The notes: generated by a model from the sequence alone, not told the origin. DNA of 64,000 bases from an uncultured Pelagibacteraceae bacterium (GCA_902617525.1 CACMWW010000001.1:1-64000); one strand, 5' to 3'. Numbered from the stretch's first letter, positions 16,751-25,516 are shown. Made by a program: numbers and translations.

Positions 16751-17014
16751 ATGAACGATTTACATACACTTCAAAAAAAGCTTCAGTTCAAATCCTCCCA
16801 TCGGGGGTCAAAGGAAATGGATATTCTCTTGGGATCTTTTGTTGAGAAATACATCAAATTGTTTAATGAAGGTGAGCTTCAAATGTTAGAGGCTATATTA
16901 GAACTTGATGATAATGACATATATCGATATGCGCTAGATAAGGTGACAATTCCAAAAGAAATTGACAATCGCGTCATGCATTTACTCAAAGATTTTACGA
17001 TGCTTAAAAAATGA
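16751..17014 (+). CDS. sdhE: succinate dehydrogenase assembly factor SdhE
   Basis: Small cytoplasmic factor (87 aa) that promotes covalent FAD attachment to SdhA. The diagnostic R-G-x-x-E motif is present as HRGSKEMDILLGSF, followed by the acidic LEAILELDDNDIYRYAL segment of the family. The recG-sdhE-mfd arrangement is common in alphaproteobacteria. The stop overlaps the mfd start as ATGA, so translation is coupled. Confidence 0.9.
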   Translation: MNDLHTLQKKLQFKSSHRGSKEMDILLGSFVEKYIKLFNEGELQMLEAILELDDNDIYRYALDKVTIPKEIDNRVMHLLKDFTMLKK

Positions 17015-19377
17015 CGAAACCACGCTTAAAGACTCAAGTTAATGAGAATTTAAATATCAACATTGATGAAAAATTTGATTATGAAAGAACAATTAACTAT
17101 TTATCTGCCAATGGTTATGCACGCGTAAGTTCAATTCGTGAAAATGGTGAATTCTCTGTAAAAGGAGATGTTATTGATATTTTTCCAACAGACTTCAAGA
17201 ATCCAGTTCGTATTAACATATTTGGTGATGAGATCGAAAAATTTGAGGAATTTAATCCTAAAAATCAAAAATCGATACAAAGTCTGTTCAGACTCATAAT
17301 CAAACCCTTTAATGAGTTCTCTTTCAATCAAAGCAAACGAACAATTAAAGCAGATACTTTTTTAACTGATCTCAGTACTTTTGAACAAGATGATCTAATT
17401 GTTCATGTTGATCATGGAATAGGAAAATTTAATGGATTAAAAAATGTTACTGTCCTAGAAAACGATCATGATTGCATTGAAATAACATATTTCAATAATG
17501 ATAAACTTTATGTACCTGTTGAGAATATTGAACTTTTGTCAAAGTACGGTGGGAATAGTGAATTCGCACAAATTGATAAACTTGGAAGTTCAAATTGGCA
17601 ATTTAGAAAAGCTAGCGCAAAAAATAAAATAAATGAAATTGCCGAAGATTTAATAAAAGTTGCGGCAGAAAGATCTCTAAAAGAAGCGACAAAATATACC
17701 GTTCAAGAACCTTATTATTCAAATTTTATAAATGAATTTGAATTTCAGGATACCGAAGATCAAGCAAATGTAACATCAGAATTACTGTTTGATCTAAATA
17801 GTGGACTTCCAATGGACCGTTTGATATGCGGTGATGTTGGCTTTGGTAAGACAGAAGTTGCATTAAGAGGAGCATTCAATGTAGCCATGAGCGGTGCTCA
17901 AGTTGCATTTATTGTTCCGACAACACTACTATGCAGTCAACACTATGAAAATTTTACAAAAAGATTCAAAAACTTTCCATTGAAAGTAGACCAAATCTCA
18001 AGATTAAACTCAACTTCTGAAAACAATAAAATTATTGAAAGAATTAATAGTGGAGAAAGTGATGTAGTTGTTGGGACACATGCACTTCTTAACAGTAAAA
18101 TTAAATTTAAAAAATTAGGTATGCTGATTATTGATGAAGAGCAGCACTTTGGAGTTTCTCAAAAAGAAAAAATTAAGTCATTGCGGTCAAATGTACATGT
18201 GCTTGCTTTAACAGCTACGCCAATACCACGCACGTTACAAATGTCACTTGTAGGTCTCAGGGATTTGTCAATTATTTCTACAGCACCATTAAATAGGCAA
18301 AATATAAATACTGAAGTTATTGATTTTAATGATGAAAAAATAATCTCTGCAATTGAATATGAATTAAGTCGTAATGGCCAGGTGTATTATGTCTGCCCAA
18401 GAATTAACGAATTAAAAGAAGTTGAGGATTTTTTAAAAAGTAAACTTCCAAATGTAAAGTATCAAATTGCCCACGGTCAAATGCCGTCCAAAAACCTTAA
18501 AAATACGATGATTGATTTTTATAATAATGAATTTCAATTATTACTGTGCACCACAATTGTCGAGTCGGGTCTGGATTTGCAGAAAACTAACACAATGATT
18601 ATTCATAATTCTGATAAATTTGGATTATCTCAACTTTATCAGTTAAGAGGACGAATTGGCAGATCTAATATTGAAGCATTTTGTTTTTATACAGTTAAAG
18701 ACATCAATGGAATAACTGAAAATGCTTACAAAAGACTTATGCTTCTTAAAAAATTTAATTCTAGAGGCTCAAGTTTTAATCTTTCGAGTCATGATTTAGA
18801 TATGAGAGGATCAGGAAACATTATAGGCGATGCTCAATCTGGGCATATTAGAGAAGTTGGTCTCGAACTTTACCATAAATTGCTAAAAGATAAGATATTG
18901 GAATTAAAATCAGATACATCGACAGTTGATAATGAGTGGTCTCCACAAATAAATCTTGGTTTAAGCGTCTTAATACCTGAAAAGTATATGCCAAATTTAA
19001 ACACTAGACTGTTTTATTACCGGCAGCTTGCCTACTTAAGTTCGAGTGAGGAATTAAGAAAAATTAAGGAAGAAATGAGTGAGCGATTTGGCGAAGCTCC
19101 AAAAGAGGTTGAACATTTGTATAACATCACTGAGCTTAGAATTATATGTAAACAGTTGAAAATAGAAAAATTTGATATTGGAAATAAAGGTTTAACTATA
19201 AAATTTAAAAATAATCATTTCGAAAAAACAGACCAACTGGTTGAATTTATGTCTCAATATAAGTATGACTTAAAGTTAAGATCAGACCAAACATTGGTGT
19301 ATAATTACCAAAAAACATCAAATAAAGATCGAATATATAAAGCTTTTTCTTTTGCAAAGGAATTGCAGGCATTATAG
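17011..19377 (+). CDS. mfd: transcription-repair coupling factor Mfd, domain-reduced form
   Basis: Translocase that removes stalled RNA polymerase and recruits UvrA. Only 788 aa against about 1150 in most species. Compared with recalled E. coli Mfd, residues 25-100 (YLSANGYARVSSI...GEFSVKGDVIDIFP...NIFGDEIEKFEEF) match domain D2, the UvrA-contacting part. The next segment (HVDHGIGKFNGL...KLYVPVENIELLSKYGG) is the CarD-like RNA polymerase-interacting domain. Then come the RecG-like motor (GDVGFGKTEVALRGAF, IIDEEQHFGV, ALTATPIPRTL, QLRGRIGRS) and D7 (PDxNTRLxFYxxLA form PNLNTRLFYYRQLAYL). D1a, D1b and D3 are missing. The ATGA overlap with sdhE fixes the start, so this is not a missed upstream exon. 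Confidence 0.92.
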   Translation: MTKPRLKTQVNENLNINIDEKFDYERTINYLSANGYARVSSIRENGEFSVKGDVIDIFPTDFKNPVRINIFGDEIEKFEEFNPKNQKSIQSLFRLIIKPFNEFSFNQSKRTIKADTFLTDLSTFEQDDLIVHVDHGIGKFNGLKNVTVLENDHDCIEITYFNNDKLYVPVENIELLSKYGGNSEFAQIDKLGSSNWQFRKASAKNKINEIAEDLIKVAAERSLKEATKYTVQEPYYSNFINEFEFQDTEDQANVTSELLFDLNSGLPMDRLICGDVGFGKTEVALRGAFNVAMSGAQVAFIVPTTLLCSQHYENFTKRFKNFPLKVDQISRLNSTSENNKIIERINSGESDVVVGTHALLNSKIKFKKLGMLIIDEEQHFGVSQKEKIKSLRSNVHVLALTATPIPRTLQMSLVGLRDLSIISTAPLNRQNINTEVIDFNDEKIISAIEYELSRNGQVYYVCPRINELKEVEDFLKSKLPNVKYQIAHGQMPSKNLKNTMIDFYNNEFQLLLCTTIVESGLDLQKTNTMIIHNSDKFGLSQLYQLRGRIGRSNIEAFCFYTVKDINGITENAYKRLMLLKKFNSRGSSFNLSSHDLDMRGSGNIIGDAQSGHIREVGLELYHKLLKDKILELKSDTSTVDNEWSPQINLGLSVLIPEKYMPNLNTRLFYYRQLAYLSSSEELRKIKEEMSERFGEAPKEVEHLYNITELRIICKQLKIEKFDIGNKGLTIKFKNNHFEKTDQLVEFMSQYKYDLKLRSDQTLVYNYQKTSNKDRIYKAFSFAKELQAL

Positions 19378-19384
19378 TAGAAAC

Positions 19385-20518
19385 ATGGGTGTTTTATCTG
19401 GATATAAGATAATCGAATTATCAGGGATTGGGCCAGGGCCATTGTGTGGAATGTTGTTTGCCGATCTTGGTGCTGAGGTTATTCGTGTTGATAGAAAAAA
19501 TACCGTTATGCCTAATCAACAACCAAAATTTGATATTACAGGAAGAAGTAAGAAATCTATTTGTTTAAATTTAAAGGATCCCGAGTCTAAAGAGGTTTTA
19601 TTTAAATTAATTAAAAATGCAGACGCGCTAATAGAAGGTTATCGACCAGGGGTAACTGAAAAACTAGGGATTGGACCTGAAGAATGTTTAAAACAAAATG
19701 AAAAGTTAGTTTATGGAAGAATCACTGGTTGGGGTCAAAATGGTCCTCTTGCACAGGCAGCTGGTCACGATATTAATTATATCGCATTAGCAGGCGCTCT
19801 ATATTCAATTTGGGGTGAAAATAAACCATCAATACCACTTAATTTAATTGGTGATTATGGAGGAGGCACCATGTTTCTTGCATTCGGTGTATGCGCAGCT
19901 TTACTGTCAGCAAATAGAACGGGTAAAGGACAAGTAGTTGATGCCGCTATGATTGATGGAGTTTCGGTTCTTACATCAATATTTCATAGTTTATCTCAGT
20001 CAGGAGTATGGAATGTAAATAACAGAGGTAATAATTTATTTGATGGCGGCGCGCCCTTTTATCAAGTCTATGAGACAAAAGACAACATGCACGTCTCAAT
20101 AGGTTCTTTAGAGCCTCAATTTTATCAACTCTTAATTGATAAATTAAATCTTGGTGATGAATTTAAAAATCAAATGCAATTAGATCAGTGGGATAATATG
20201 AAAAGTAAATTAGCTGAAATATTTAAAACCAAAACAAGGGATGAATGGGATGAAATCTTTGAAGGGTCTGATGTTTGTTATTCACCAGTTCTCTCTATCG
20301 AAGAGGCAGCTAATCATAAACACATGAAGGCGCGTGATAATTTTGTAAATATTAACGAAGTACGTCAACCATCACCAGCACCACGTTTTAGTGTTACGCC
20401 ATCCGAAAAACCATCTCCTGCACCTGAAGTTGGTCAAGATAACAAAAGCATAATGCTTGATATTGGTTTTTCTGAGGAACAAATCAAAGAATTAGAAAAT
20501 AAAGGAGTTCTATTATAG
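19385..20518 (+). CDS. alpha-methylacyl-CoA racemase / family III CoA-transferase
   Basis: Enzyme of the CaiB/AMACR fold (377 aa). The pattern GHDINYIALAGAL with His128, NLIGDYGGGTMFLAFG with Asp157 and VSIGSLEPQFYQLL with its Glu corresponds to the racemase catalytic residues recalled for mycobacterial MCR (H126, D156, E241). This favours alpha-methylacyl-CoA racemase over formyl-CoA transferase. It would epimerise the 2-methyl group of branched acyl-CoAs before beta-oxidation. The track start at 19352 lies inside mfd; the Met of MGVLSGYK seven bases after the mfd stop is preferred. Its stop overlaps the yajQ start. Confidence 0.85.
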   Translation: MGVLSGYKIIELSGIGPGPLCGMLFADLGAEVIRVDRKNTVMPNQQPKFDITGRSKKSICLNLKDPESKEVLFKLIKNADALIEGYRPGVTEKLGIGPEECLKQNEKLVYGRITGWGQNGPLAQAAGHDINYIALAGALYSIWGENKPSIPLNLIGDYGGGTMFLAFGVCAALLSANRTGKGQVVDAAMIDGVSVLTSIFHSLSQSGVWNVNNRGNNLFDGGAPFYQVYETKDNMHVSIGSLEPQFYQLLIDKLNLGDEFKNQMQLDQWDNMKSKLAEIFKTKTRDEWDEIFEGSDVCYSPVLSIEEAANHKHMKARDNFVNINEVRQPSPAPRFSVTPSEKPSPAPEVGQDNKSIMLDIGFSEEQIKELENKGVLL

Positions 20519-21003
20519 TGCCTAGTTTCGATGTTGTTAGTAGAGTTGAAATGCAGGAGGTTGATAATGCTATATCTAATTCAATGAAGGAAATTGGACA
20601 GAGATATGACTTTAAAGGTTCTGCTTCAAAGCTAGAGAGAACTGAGGGAGGGATTATTTTATTATCTGAAGATGAAATGAAGGCTAAACAGGTATTAGAT
20701 ATTCTAATTTCAAATTTAATAAAACGTAACGTTGACCCAAAGGTAATAAAACTAAAATCATCTGAAAGTGCATCTGGCAATACAATCAGACAAAATTACG
20801 ATTTATTAGAGGGTATTGATCAAGAGGTAGGTAAAAAAATTACAAAATTAATCAAAGAGTCAAAATTGAAAGTGCAAGCAAAAATTCAAGGAAATGAGCT
20901 GAGAATAAGTGGCGCAAAAAAAGACAATTTACAAGAAGCCATATCGAAAATTAAAGAGCTAAAATTAGAATTACCTCTTCAATATATTAATTTTAGAGAC
21001 TGA
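20518..21003 (+). CDS. yajQ: YajQ family nucleotide-binding protein
   Basis: YajQ/DUF520 protein (161 aa, full length). It begins MPSFDVVSRVEMQEVDNAIS and contains RYDFKGSASKLE and the C-terminal KIKELKLELPLQYINFRD, all family signatures. Relatives bind nucleotides, and a Xanthomonas member binds cyclic di-GMP; the role here is unknown. Translation starts at GTG in TAGTG, overlapping the previous stop by one base, with AAAGGAG just upstream. Confidence 0.92.
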   Translation: MPSFDVVSRVEMQEVDNAISNSMKEIGQRYDFKGSASKLERTEGGIILLSEDEMKAKQVLDILISNLIKRNVDPKVIKLKSSESASGNTIRQNYDLLEGIDQEVGKKITKLIKESKLKVQAKIQGNELRISGAKKDNLQEAISKIKELKLELPLQYINFRD

Positions 21004-21004
21004 G

Positions 21005-21952
21005 TTATCTTAACGGTTGGTCTGTTGTTATTTCTTGTTCTTTAATTTTCTCTCTGTACAGAATAAAAATTCCTGCTGAAACAATAATTAATATTCCTAT
21101 TATTGTTCTCAATGAAACAGTTTCACTCCAAATAAACCATCCCAATAGTACGGCCCAAATTAAAAATACATACTCAAACGGTGCAACAATATAAGGTTTA
21201 CCGTATCGATATGCGTTGAAAATAAATACAAAACCAAAAATTACACAAACACCAACTAAAAATAACATCAAGAGAGTTGTTGTGTCATTGAATGACCAGT
21301 ATCTAAATAAAAATTCTAAAATTTCATTTCCAGAATTATCCATATCTAAATAGAAACCAGAATAGGTAATTATGGGACATAAAATTATAGTAGCGATGTA
21401 AACATGAAGTGTTTGAGTGTAAACATTATCCTCATTTGAGGTATATTTTATTATAATCATACTTCCTGAATATCCTGCAGCACATAGTATTGGAAATATC
21501 ATAAATATATTAATGGTCTCGAAATCTGGTGAAACAATGAGCATTACACCTGCAAAACCATAAACAATTGTTAGCCATCTAATGATACCAACTTTTTCTT
21601 TCAGAAAAATAGATGAAAATATAGTTATAAAAAATGGTGCTGTAAAAAAAAGAGCGGTTGTAACTGCAAAAGACAAGTAAGCAAGACCAATATAATAAAA
21701 TACGAACGCAAATATAAACATTATTGTTCTAAAGATTGTTAATTTTGGATAATGAGTTGTCCAAATTAGTTTTTGGCCTGTAAAATAAAAAAATAGTACA
21801 AGAAGAACAATAGCAATTACGCTTCTTGCAAACATGACCTGAAGTATTGATATGTCAACGGCTAATAACCTTACTGCAGTATCTTGAAATGCAAAAGCAG
21901 TCATGCCCATTAAAATATATGCTATTGCTAGAAAATTGTTCTCTTTTGCCAT
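21005..21952 (-). CDS. EamA/DMT-superfamily transporter
   Basis: Inner-membrane drug/metabolite-type transporter (315 aa) with ten predicted helices in two EamA repeats. Typical features are MGMTAFAFQDTAVRLLA near the N-terminus, the first-repeat end FFTAPFFITIFSSIFLKEKVG and the second-repeat end FEYVFLIWAVLLGWFIWSETVSLRTIIGILIIVSAG. Substrate unknown. It is convergent with yajQ and divergent from the GMC oxidoreductase; its start codon lies only 4 bases from copy 1 of the 42-bp repeat. Confidence 0.85.
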   Translation of the reverse strand: MAKENNFLAIAYILMGMTAFAFQDTAVRLLAVDISILQVMFARSVIAIVLLVLFFYFTGQKLIWTTHYPKLTIFRTIMFIFAFVFYYIGLAYLSFAVTTALFFTAPFFITIFSSIFLKEKVGIIRWLTIVYGFAGVMLIVSPDFETINIFMIFPILCAAGYSGSMIIIKYTSNEDNVYTQTLHVYIATIILCPIITYSGFYLDMDNSGNEILEFLFRYWSFNDTTTLLMLFLVGVCVIFGFVFIFNAYRYGKPYIVAPFEYVFLIWAVLLGWFIWSETVSLRTIIGILIIVSAGIFILYREKIKEQEITTDQPLR

Positions 21953-21956
21953 TAAT

Positions 21957-21998
21957 AAAATATTAATACATAAGTTTTAGTAATAAAATATATTAATT
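21957..21998. repeat. 42-bp direct repeat, copy 1
   Basis: An AT-rich 42-mer beginning AAAATATTAATACATAAGT. It recurs at 23755-23796 with 39 of 42 identical positions. Copy 1 lies in the divergent spacer between the DMT transporter gene and the GMC oxidoreductase gene, ending about 70 bases before the latter. It includes an inverted pair TTAGTA ... TATTAA, better formed in copy 2. It could be a shared operator/promoter or a duplicated junction. Confidence 0.7.
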
Positions 21999-22070
21999 GT
22001 TCTATAAGATTTGATATTAAATAATCTGCTAGTCAAAAAATATTGAGCAGTATAAAAAAAGTAATTTATT

Positions 22071-23741
22071 ATGGTAAAAATTGATACTGAATACGACTAT
22101 ATAATTGTTGGCGCTGGGTCTGCTGGATGTGTATTAGCGAATAGATTGACCTCAAATTCAAAGAATACTGTCCTTCTTCTTGAAGCGGGTGGGGAAGACA
22201 AATCCTTAACATTAAAGATGCCTGCTGCTGTTTTATCGAATCTTAAAAGTACTAAACACAATTGGGCATTTAAAGGTGAGCCAGAACCCGAACTAAATGG
22301 TCGTCAACTTCAACATGACCGCGGTAAAACCCTTGGTGGCTCATCATCAATAAATGGAATGGTCTATATAAGAGGAAACACACTTGATTATGAGGGTTGG
22401 AGACAAATGGGATGCGATGGATGGGGATACGCAGATGTCTTGCCATATTTTAAGAAAATGGAATGTTATAGTGGAGGAGGGGATGATTTTCGAGGTGAGT
22501 CAGGTCCATTAAAGGTACATAGAAGCATTCCCAAAGACCCACTTTCTCTGGCTTTTATTAATGCAGGAAAAGAAGCAGGATATAAAGAAACTGATGATAT
22601 AAGCGGATTTTGCCAAGAAGGTTTTGGTATATTTGATCGGACAGTATTCAACGGTGAACGATGGAGTGCATCAAAGGGTTACCTTGATCCGATACGTAAT
22701 AGAAAAAATTTAACAATTTTAACAAATGCGCTTGTTTGCAATTTAAATTTTGAAGATAACACAGCAGAAGGCATATGTTTTAAAAATAAAAATAATGAAA
22801 TAGTAAATGTAAAGGCTAAAAAAGAAGTAATTCTGAGTGCTGGTGCAGTTGGATCACCACACATACTTATGCTCTCAGGAATTGGGCCAAAAGAGCATTT
22901 AGACTCAATAGGAGTTAATACATTAGCTGATTTACAAGGTGTTGGACAAAATCTTCAAGATCATCCTGATTTTATTATGAAATATAAATGCTTAAAACCT
23001 GTTTCACTTTGGCCAAAAACAAAGAGATTTAGTAGTATAGGATCTGGCATCCAATGGCTATTAACTAAAGAGGGTATGTGTGCATCCAATCATTTTGATA
23101 CTGTTGCATGTGTAAGATCAGCACCTGGTGTTGAGTACCCTGACTTACAATTATGTATTTCACCAATTGCCATGAAAGACAATAGTTGGGAACTGCTTCA
23201 AGAACATGCATTTCAAGTTCACGTCGGTTTGATGCGAACTCACAGTCGTGGTAAGATCGAATTACGATCAAAAAATCCTGCTGATCCGCCTCGCATTCTT
23301 GTTAATTATCTCAAAGACAAACGTGATAGAGAATTGTTACGTAAGGGCATTCATTTGGCGCGCGAACTACTTAATCAACCTGCTTTTTCAAACATAAAGG
23401 GTGATGAAATCTTTCCTGGTGAAAACTACAAATCAGATGACGAACTTGATGCAAAATTAAATTCCAACATTACGAGTCAATGGCACTTGTGCTGTACGGC
23501 TCGCATGGGGCTAAAAACAGATAAACATGCAGTTGTTGATAATCAAGGCAGAGTTCATGGCTTCAATAATTTGCGAGTCGTTGATGCTTCGATTATGCCT
23601 TTTGCTACAAATGGAAATACAAATGCACCAACAATTATGATTGCTGAAAAAATAAGTGACAACATATTGGGTGATAACCCTCTGCCTCGAATTGAATTAA
23701 AAACCTGGCAAAGTCCTAACTATCAGATCTATCAAAGGTAA
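22071..23741 (+). CDS. GMC-family oxidoreductase (choline/alcohol dehydrogenase-like)
   Basis: FAD-dependent glucose-methanol-choline oxidoreductase (556 aa). Rossmann motif IIVGAGSAGCVLANRL at residues 11-26, LLEAGG, GMC signature 1 GKTLGGSSSINGMVYIRG, signature 2 GAVGSPHILMLSGIGP and the C-terminal VDASIMPFATNGNTNAPTIMIAE. The catalytic His region reads QWHLCCTARMG instead of the usual H-x-x-G-T-C-x-M-G. The overall pattern resembles BetA-like alcohol dehydrogenases, but without betB or betI nearby the substrate stays open. It is monocistronic between two copies of the 42-bp repeat. Confidence 0.88.
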   Translation: MVKIDTEYDYIIVGAGSAGCVLANRLTSNSKNTVLLLEAGGEDKSLTLKMPAAVLSNLKSTKHNWAFKGEPEPELNGRQLQHDRGKTLGGSSSINGMVYIRGNTLDYEGWRQMGCDGWGYADVLPYFKKMECYSGGGDDFRGESGPLKVHRSIPKDPLSLAFINAGKEAGYKETDDISGFCQEGFGIFDRTVFNGERWSASKGYLDPIRNRKNLTILTNALVCNLNFEDNTAEGICFKNKNNEIVNVKAKKEVILSAGAVGSPHILMLSGIGPKEHLDSIGVNTLADLQGVGQNLQDHPDFIMKYKCLKPVSLWPKTKRFSSIGSGIQWLLTKEGMCASNHFDTVACVRSAPGVEYPDLQLCISPIAMKDNSWELLQEHAFQVHVGLMRTHSRGKIELRSKNPADPPRILVNYLKDKRDRELLRKGIHLARELLNQPAFSNIKGDEIFPGENYKSDDELDAKLNSNITSQWHLCCTARMGLKTDKHAVVDNQGRVHGFNNLRVVDASIMPFATNGNTNAPTIMIAEKISDNILGDNPLPRIELKTWQSPNYQIYQR

Positions 23742-23754
23742 GTATTTAGATCGT

Positions 23755-23796
23755 AAAATATTAATACATAAGTATTAGTATTAAAATATACTAATT
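23755..23796. repeat. 42-bp direct repeat, copy 2
   Basis: Second copy of the 42-mer at 21957-21998, with three substitutions. It starts 14 bases after the GMC oxidoreductase stop and ends about 60 bases before the next plus-strand gene. In this copy TTAGTAT and ATACTAA form an imperfect palindrome (TTAGTATTAAAATATACTAA), as an operator would. No transposase or other mobile signature accompanies it. Confidence 0.7.
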
Positions 23797-23858
23797 ACTA
23801 ACTCAAATTTCATACTTAACATAAATTCAATCAATAATTTTTTTACAAAGGAGACATC

Positions 23859-24167
23859 ATGTTACACATAAGCAAATGGGAAAGACAAGAAAATGCAAGC
23901 AGAGATAAACTGGGAACAGCTGCATTGAATTTGTGTAAGGTTGCAAAAAGTACTGATGGAGTTCATTCAGCAAAATTCTATTGGCCAAATCCAAATATGG
24001 TTGCATTTGTAGTAGAAGCTGAAACAGGTTCTTGGGGAATTGGAGCTGAGCCTACGGGAGAGGCAATGAAGGCATTTTTTGATTTAGGTGATGCCGCATC
24101 TTGCGTGATGGATGAAACATGGGTTGATGCTAGTCTTGGTCAAAAAAGGTCTGATAGAGCAGGTTAA
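23859..24167 (+). CDS. hypothetical protein, 102 aa
   Basis: Not recognised. A soluble, mixed alpha/beta small protein with no signal or membrane helix. Its middle reads HSAKFYWPNPNMVAFVVEAETGSWG and could be a ferredoxin-like/ABM-type strand pattern, but I cannot confirm that. Translation is well supported by AAAGGAG seven bases before the ATG. It follows copy 2 of the 42-bp repeat at nearly the same distance as the GMC gene follows copy 1, so the two genes may share regulation. Confidence 0.65.
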   Translation: MLHISKWERQENASRDKLGTAALNLCKVAKSTDGVHSAKFYWPNPNMVAFVVEAETGSWGIGAEPTGEAMKAFFDLGDAASCVMDETWVDASLGQKRSDRAG

Positions 24168-24176
24168 TAAAAATTC

Positions 24177-24269
<93 letters not shown>

Positions 24270-24312
24270 CTTGAAGAGATCAATTTATTGAATTTATTAT
24301 TTAAAACAATAA

Positions 24313-24711
24313 TTAATTTAGAAATCCAACCTTGCTGATTGTATATACAGTCAGTAGTGAAATTGCAGTGCAGAGTGCCATACCCCATGCGATATCTGAA
24401 ATAACAATAGTCCAGTTAAATACATTAAACACCGCTTTAACAGTTAGTGCGTATGTTGCATAAGTAGCAAGACCATACATAGCAGCTGGCACTATTACAC
24501 TTGTTAATGAAGCATTCTTAAATGGAGCCACTACAAAATAAACAAGTCCGAGTACAAATATTAGATAAAAAATTACAGCAGAGGTTATATCGAGATTAAT
24601 TTTTAAATTATCTGGTAGATTTTTATTATAAATACGTACAACAAATGTTTGAATACCGATTGTATCGATTATCAAAAAGTAAAATAGGGTAGTCAAATAG
24701 AGTTTTATCAT
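24313..24711 (-). CDS. DUF2177 family membrane protein
   Basis: Small membrane protein (132 aa from MIKLYL; the track start is two codons earlier) with four hydrophobic segments. The pattern FLIIDTIGIQTFVVRIYNKNL, the segment AAMYGLATYATYALTVKAVF and the final ISDIAWGMALCTAISLLTVY are typical of DUF2177 (Y-x-x-Y-D-L-T-N-x-A form and D-x-x-W-G). Function unknown. It diverges from the HPP-family gene by about 14 bp. Confidence 0.8.
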   Translation of the reverse strand: MIKLYLTTLFYFLIIDTIGIQTFVVRIYNKNLPDNLKINLDITSAVIFYLIFVLGLVYFVVAPFKNASLTSVIVPAAMYGLATYATYALTVKAVFNVFNWTIVISDIAWGMALCTAISLLTVYTISKVGFLN

Positions 24712-24725
24712 AGACAATTAAATTA

Positions 24726-25181
24726 ATGAATAAACAAGCTTTGATCAATGCATTATTTAGTTCTTTAGGAGCTTTTGTATGCATTGGATTCCTAGCCTAT
24801 TTAAATTCTTCAATTGAAGGTGCGATATGGCTTATACCGCCCTTTGGCGCATCAATGGTTTTAGTCATGGCTGTTTATGACAGTCCTCTAGCGAAACCTA
24901 AAAATTTAATACTTGGCCATATACTATCAGCACTATCTGGGGTAATTATTTTTCATCTTCTCGGTAATACGTTTATCTCATTAGGCTTTGGAGTCGCTTT
25001 AGCTGTTTTTGTGATGATGATCACTAATACCGTGCATCCGCCTGCTGGAGCAAATCCAATAATTGTTATATTAACTGGTCAGACTTTAAGCTTTGTTTTC
25101 TTACCTGTTGCAGTTGGGGCTTTTATAATTGTGGCTTTTGCTTACTTGTATAACAAGCTTCTCAAAAGAAATTATATTTAA
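24726..25181 (+). CDS. HPP family membrane protein
   Basis: Four-helix membrane protein (151 aa) of the HPP family. The family motif appears as MMITNTVHPPAGANPIIVIL, and the earlier IPPFGASMVLVMAVYDSPLAKPKNLILGHILSA also matches. Some HPP-domain proteins take part in nitrite transport into plastids; bacterial members are uncharacterised. The stop codon overlaps the end of the convergent HTH gene. Confidence 0.85.
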   Translation: MNKQALINALFSSLGAFVCIGFLAYLNSSIEGAIWLIPPFGASMVLVMAVYDSPLAKPKNLILGHILSALSGVIIFHLLGNTFISLGFGVALAVFVMMITNTVHPPAGANPIIVILTGQTLSFVFLPVAVGAFIIVAFAYLYNKLLKRNYI

Positions 25182-25462
25182 GAAATTTTATTAAGCTTTT
25201 CTACTTCAGAGCAATACTGATCAATAAAAGCTGTTCTCATTGGGTTTGGAGGCAAGCGATCGAATCTAAAAGATTCAATGTTCTTTAGTTGATTTGTAGA
25301 GATTTTTGTTTTTGAAGCGATGGTTTTTAAATCTATTGAGATAGATTTTCGAAGTTTTGAAATTTCCTTGATTTTATTTACTAACTCTTCATCCATATCG
25401 GTTTTGCTGTTATCAAGTTTTTTATATGGCATGACAAACATTCCAGTTTCATTCTGTACCAT
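25178..25462 (-). CDS. small helix-turn-helix protein (RodZ-N-like), 94 aa
   Basis: Short soluble protein whose C-terminal two thirds, ISKLRKSISIDLKTIASKTKISTNQLKNIESFRFDRLPPNPMRTAFIDQYC split by short linkers, resembles a Cro/C1-type helix-turn-helix as in the cytoplasmic part of RodZ (LR-x-x-R-x-x-x-G pattern weak, then I-A-x-x-T-K-I-x-x-x-x-L-x-x-I-E). It lacks any membrane helix. It could bind DNA or be a protein-interaction module. It ends four bases inside the HPP gene; a 9-bp inverted repeat lies 28 bases upstream. Confidence 0.55.
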   Translation of the reverse strand: MVQNETGMFVMPYKKLDNSKTDMDEELVNKIKEISKLRKSISIDLKTIASKTKISTNQLKNIESFRFDRLPPNPMRTAFIDQYCSEVEKLNKIS

Positions 25463-25489
25463 ATTAGTGATTTCTCCAAGTGTTTAATT

Positions 25490-25516
25490 TGTAGGTGCAG
25501 AAAAACCGCACCTACA
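25490..25516. other. 9-bp inverted repeat
   Basis: TGTAGGTGC and GCACCTACA form a perfect 9-bp stem with a 9-base loop (AGAAAAACC). It sits between the saccharopine-dehydrogenase-like stop and the HTH protein start, both on the minus strand. There is no U-run on either side, so it is either a weak terminator or an operator for the small HTH protein. Confidence 0.5.

Noticed and set aside
17011-17400. Mfd N-terminal truncation as a frameshift or pseudogene
   Set aside because: The start overlaps sdhE as ATGA, there is no leftover Mfd coding upstream, and D2, RID, motor and D7 are all in one intact frame, so this is a compact gene rather than a broken one.
21957-23796. The 42-bp repeats as ends of an insertion sequence
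   Set aside because: They are direct, not inverted, no transposase lies between them, and the enclosed gene is a full-length GMC oxidoreductase.
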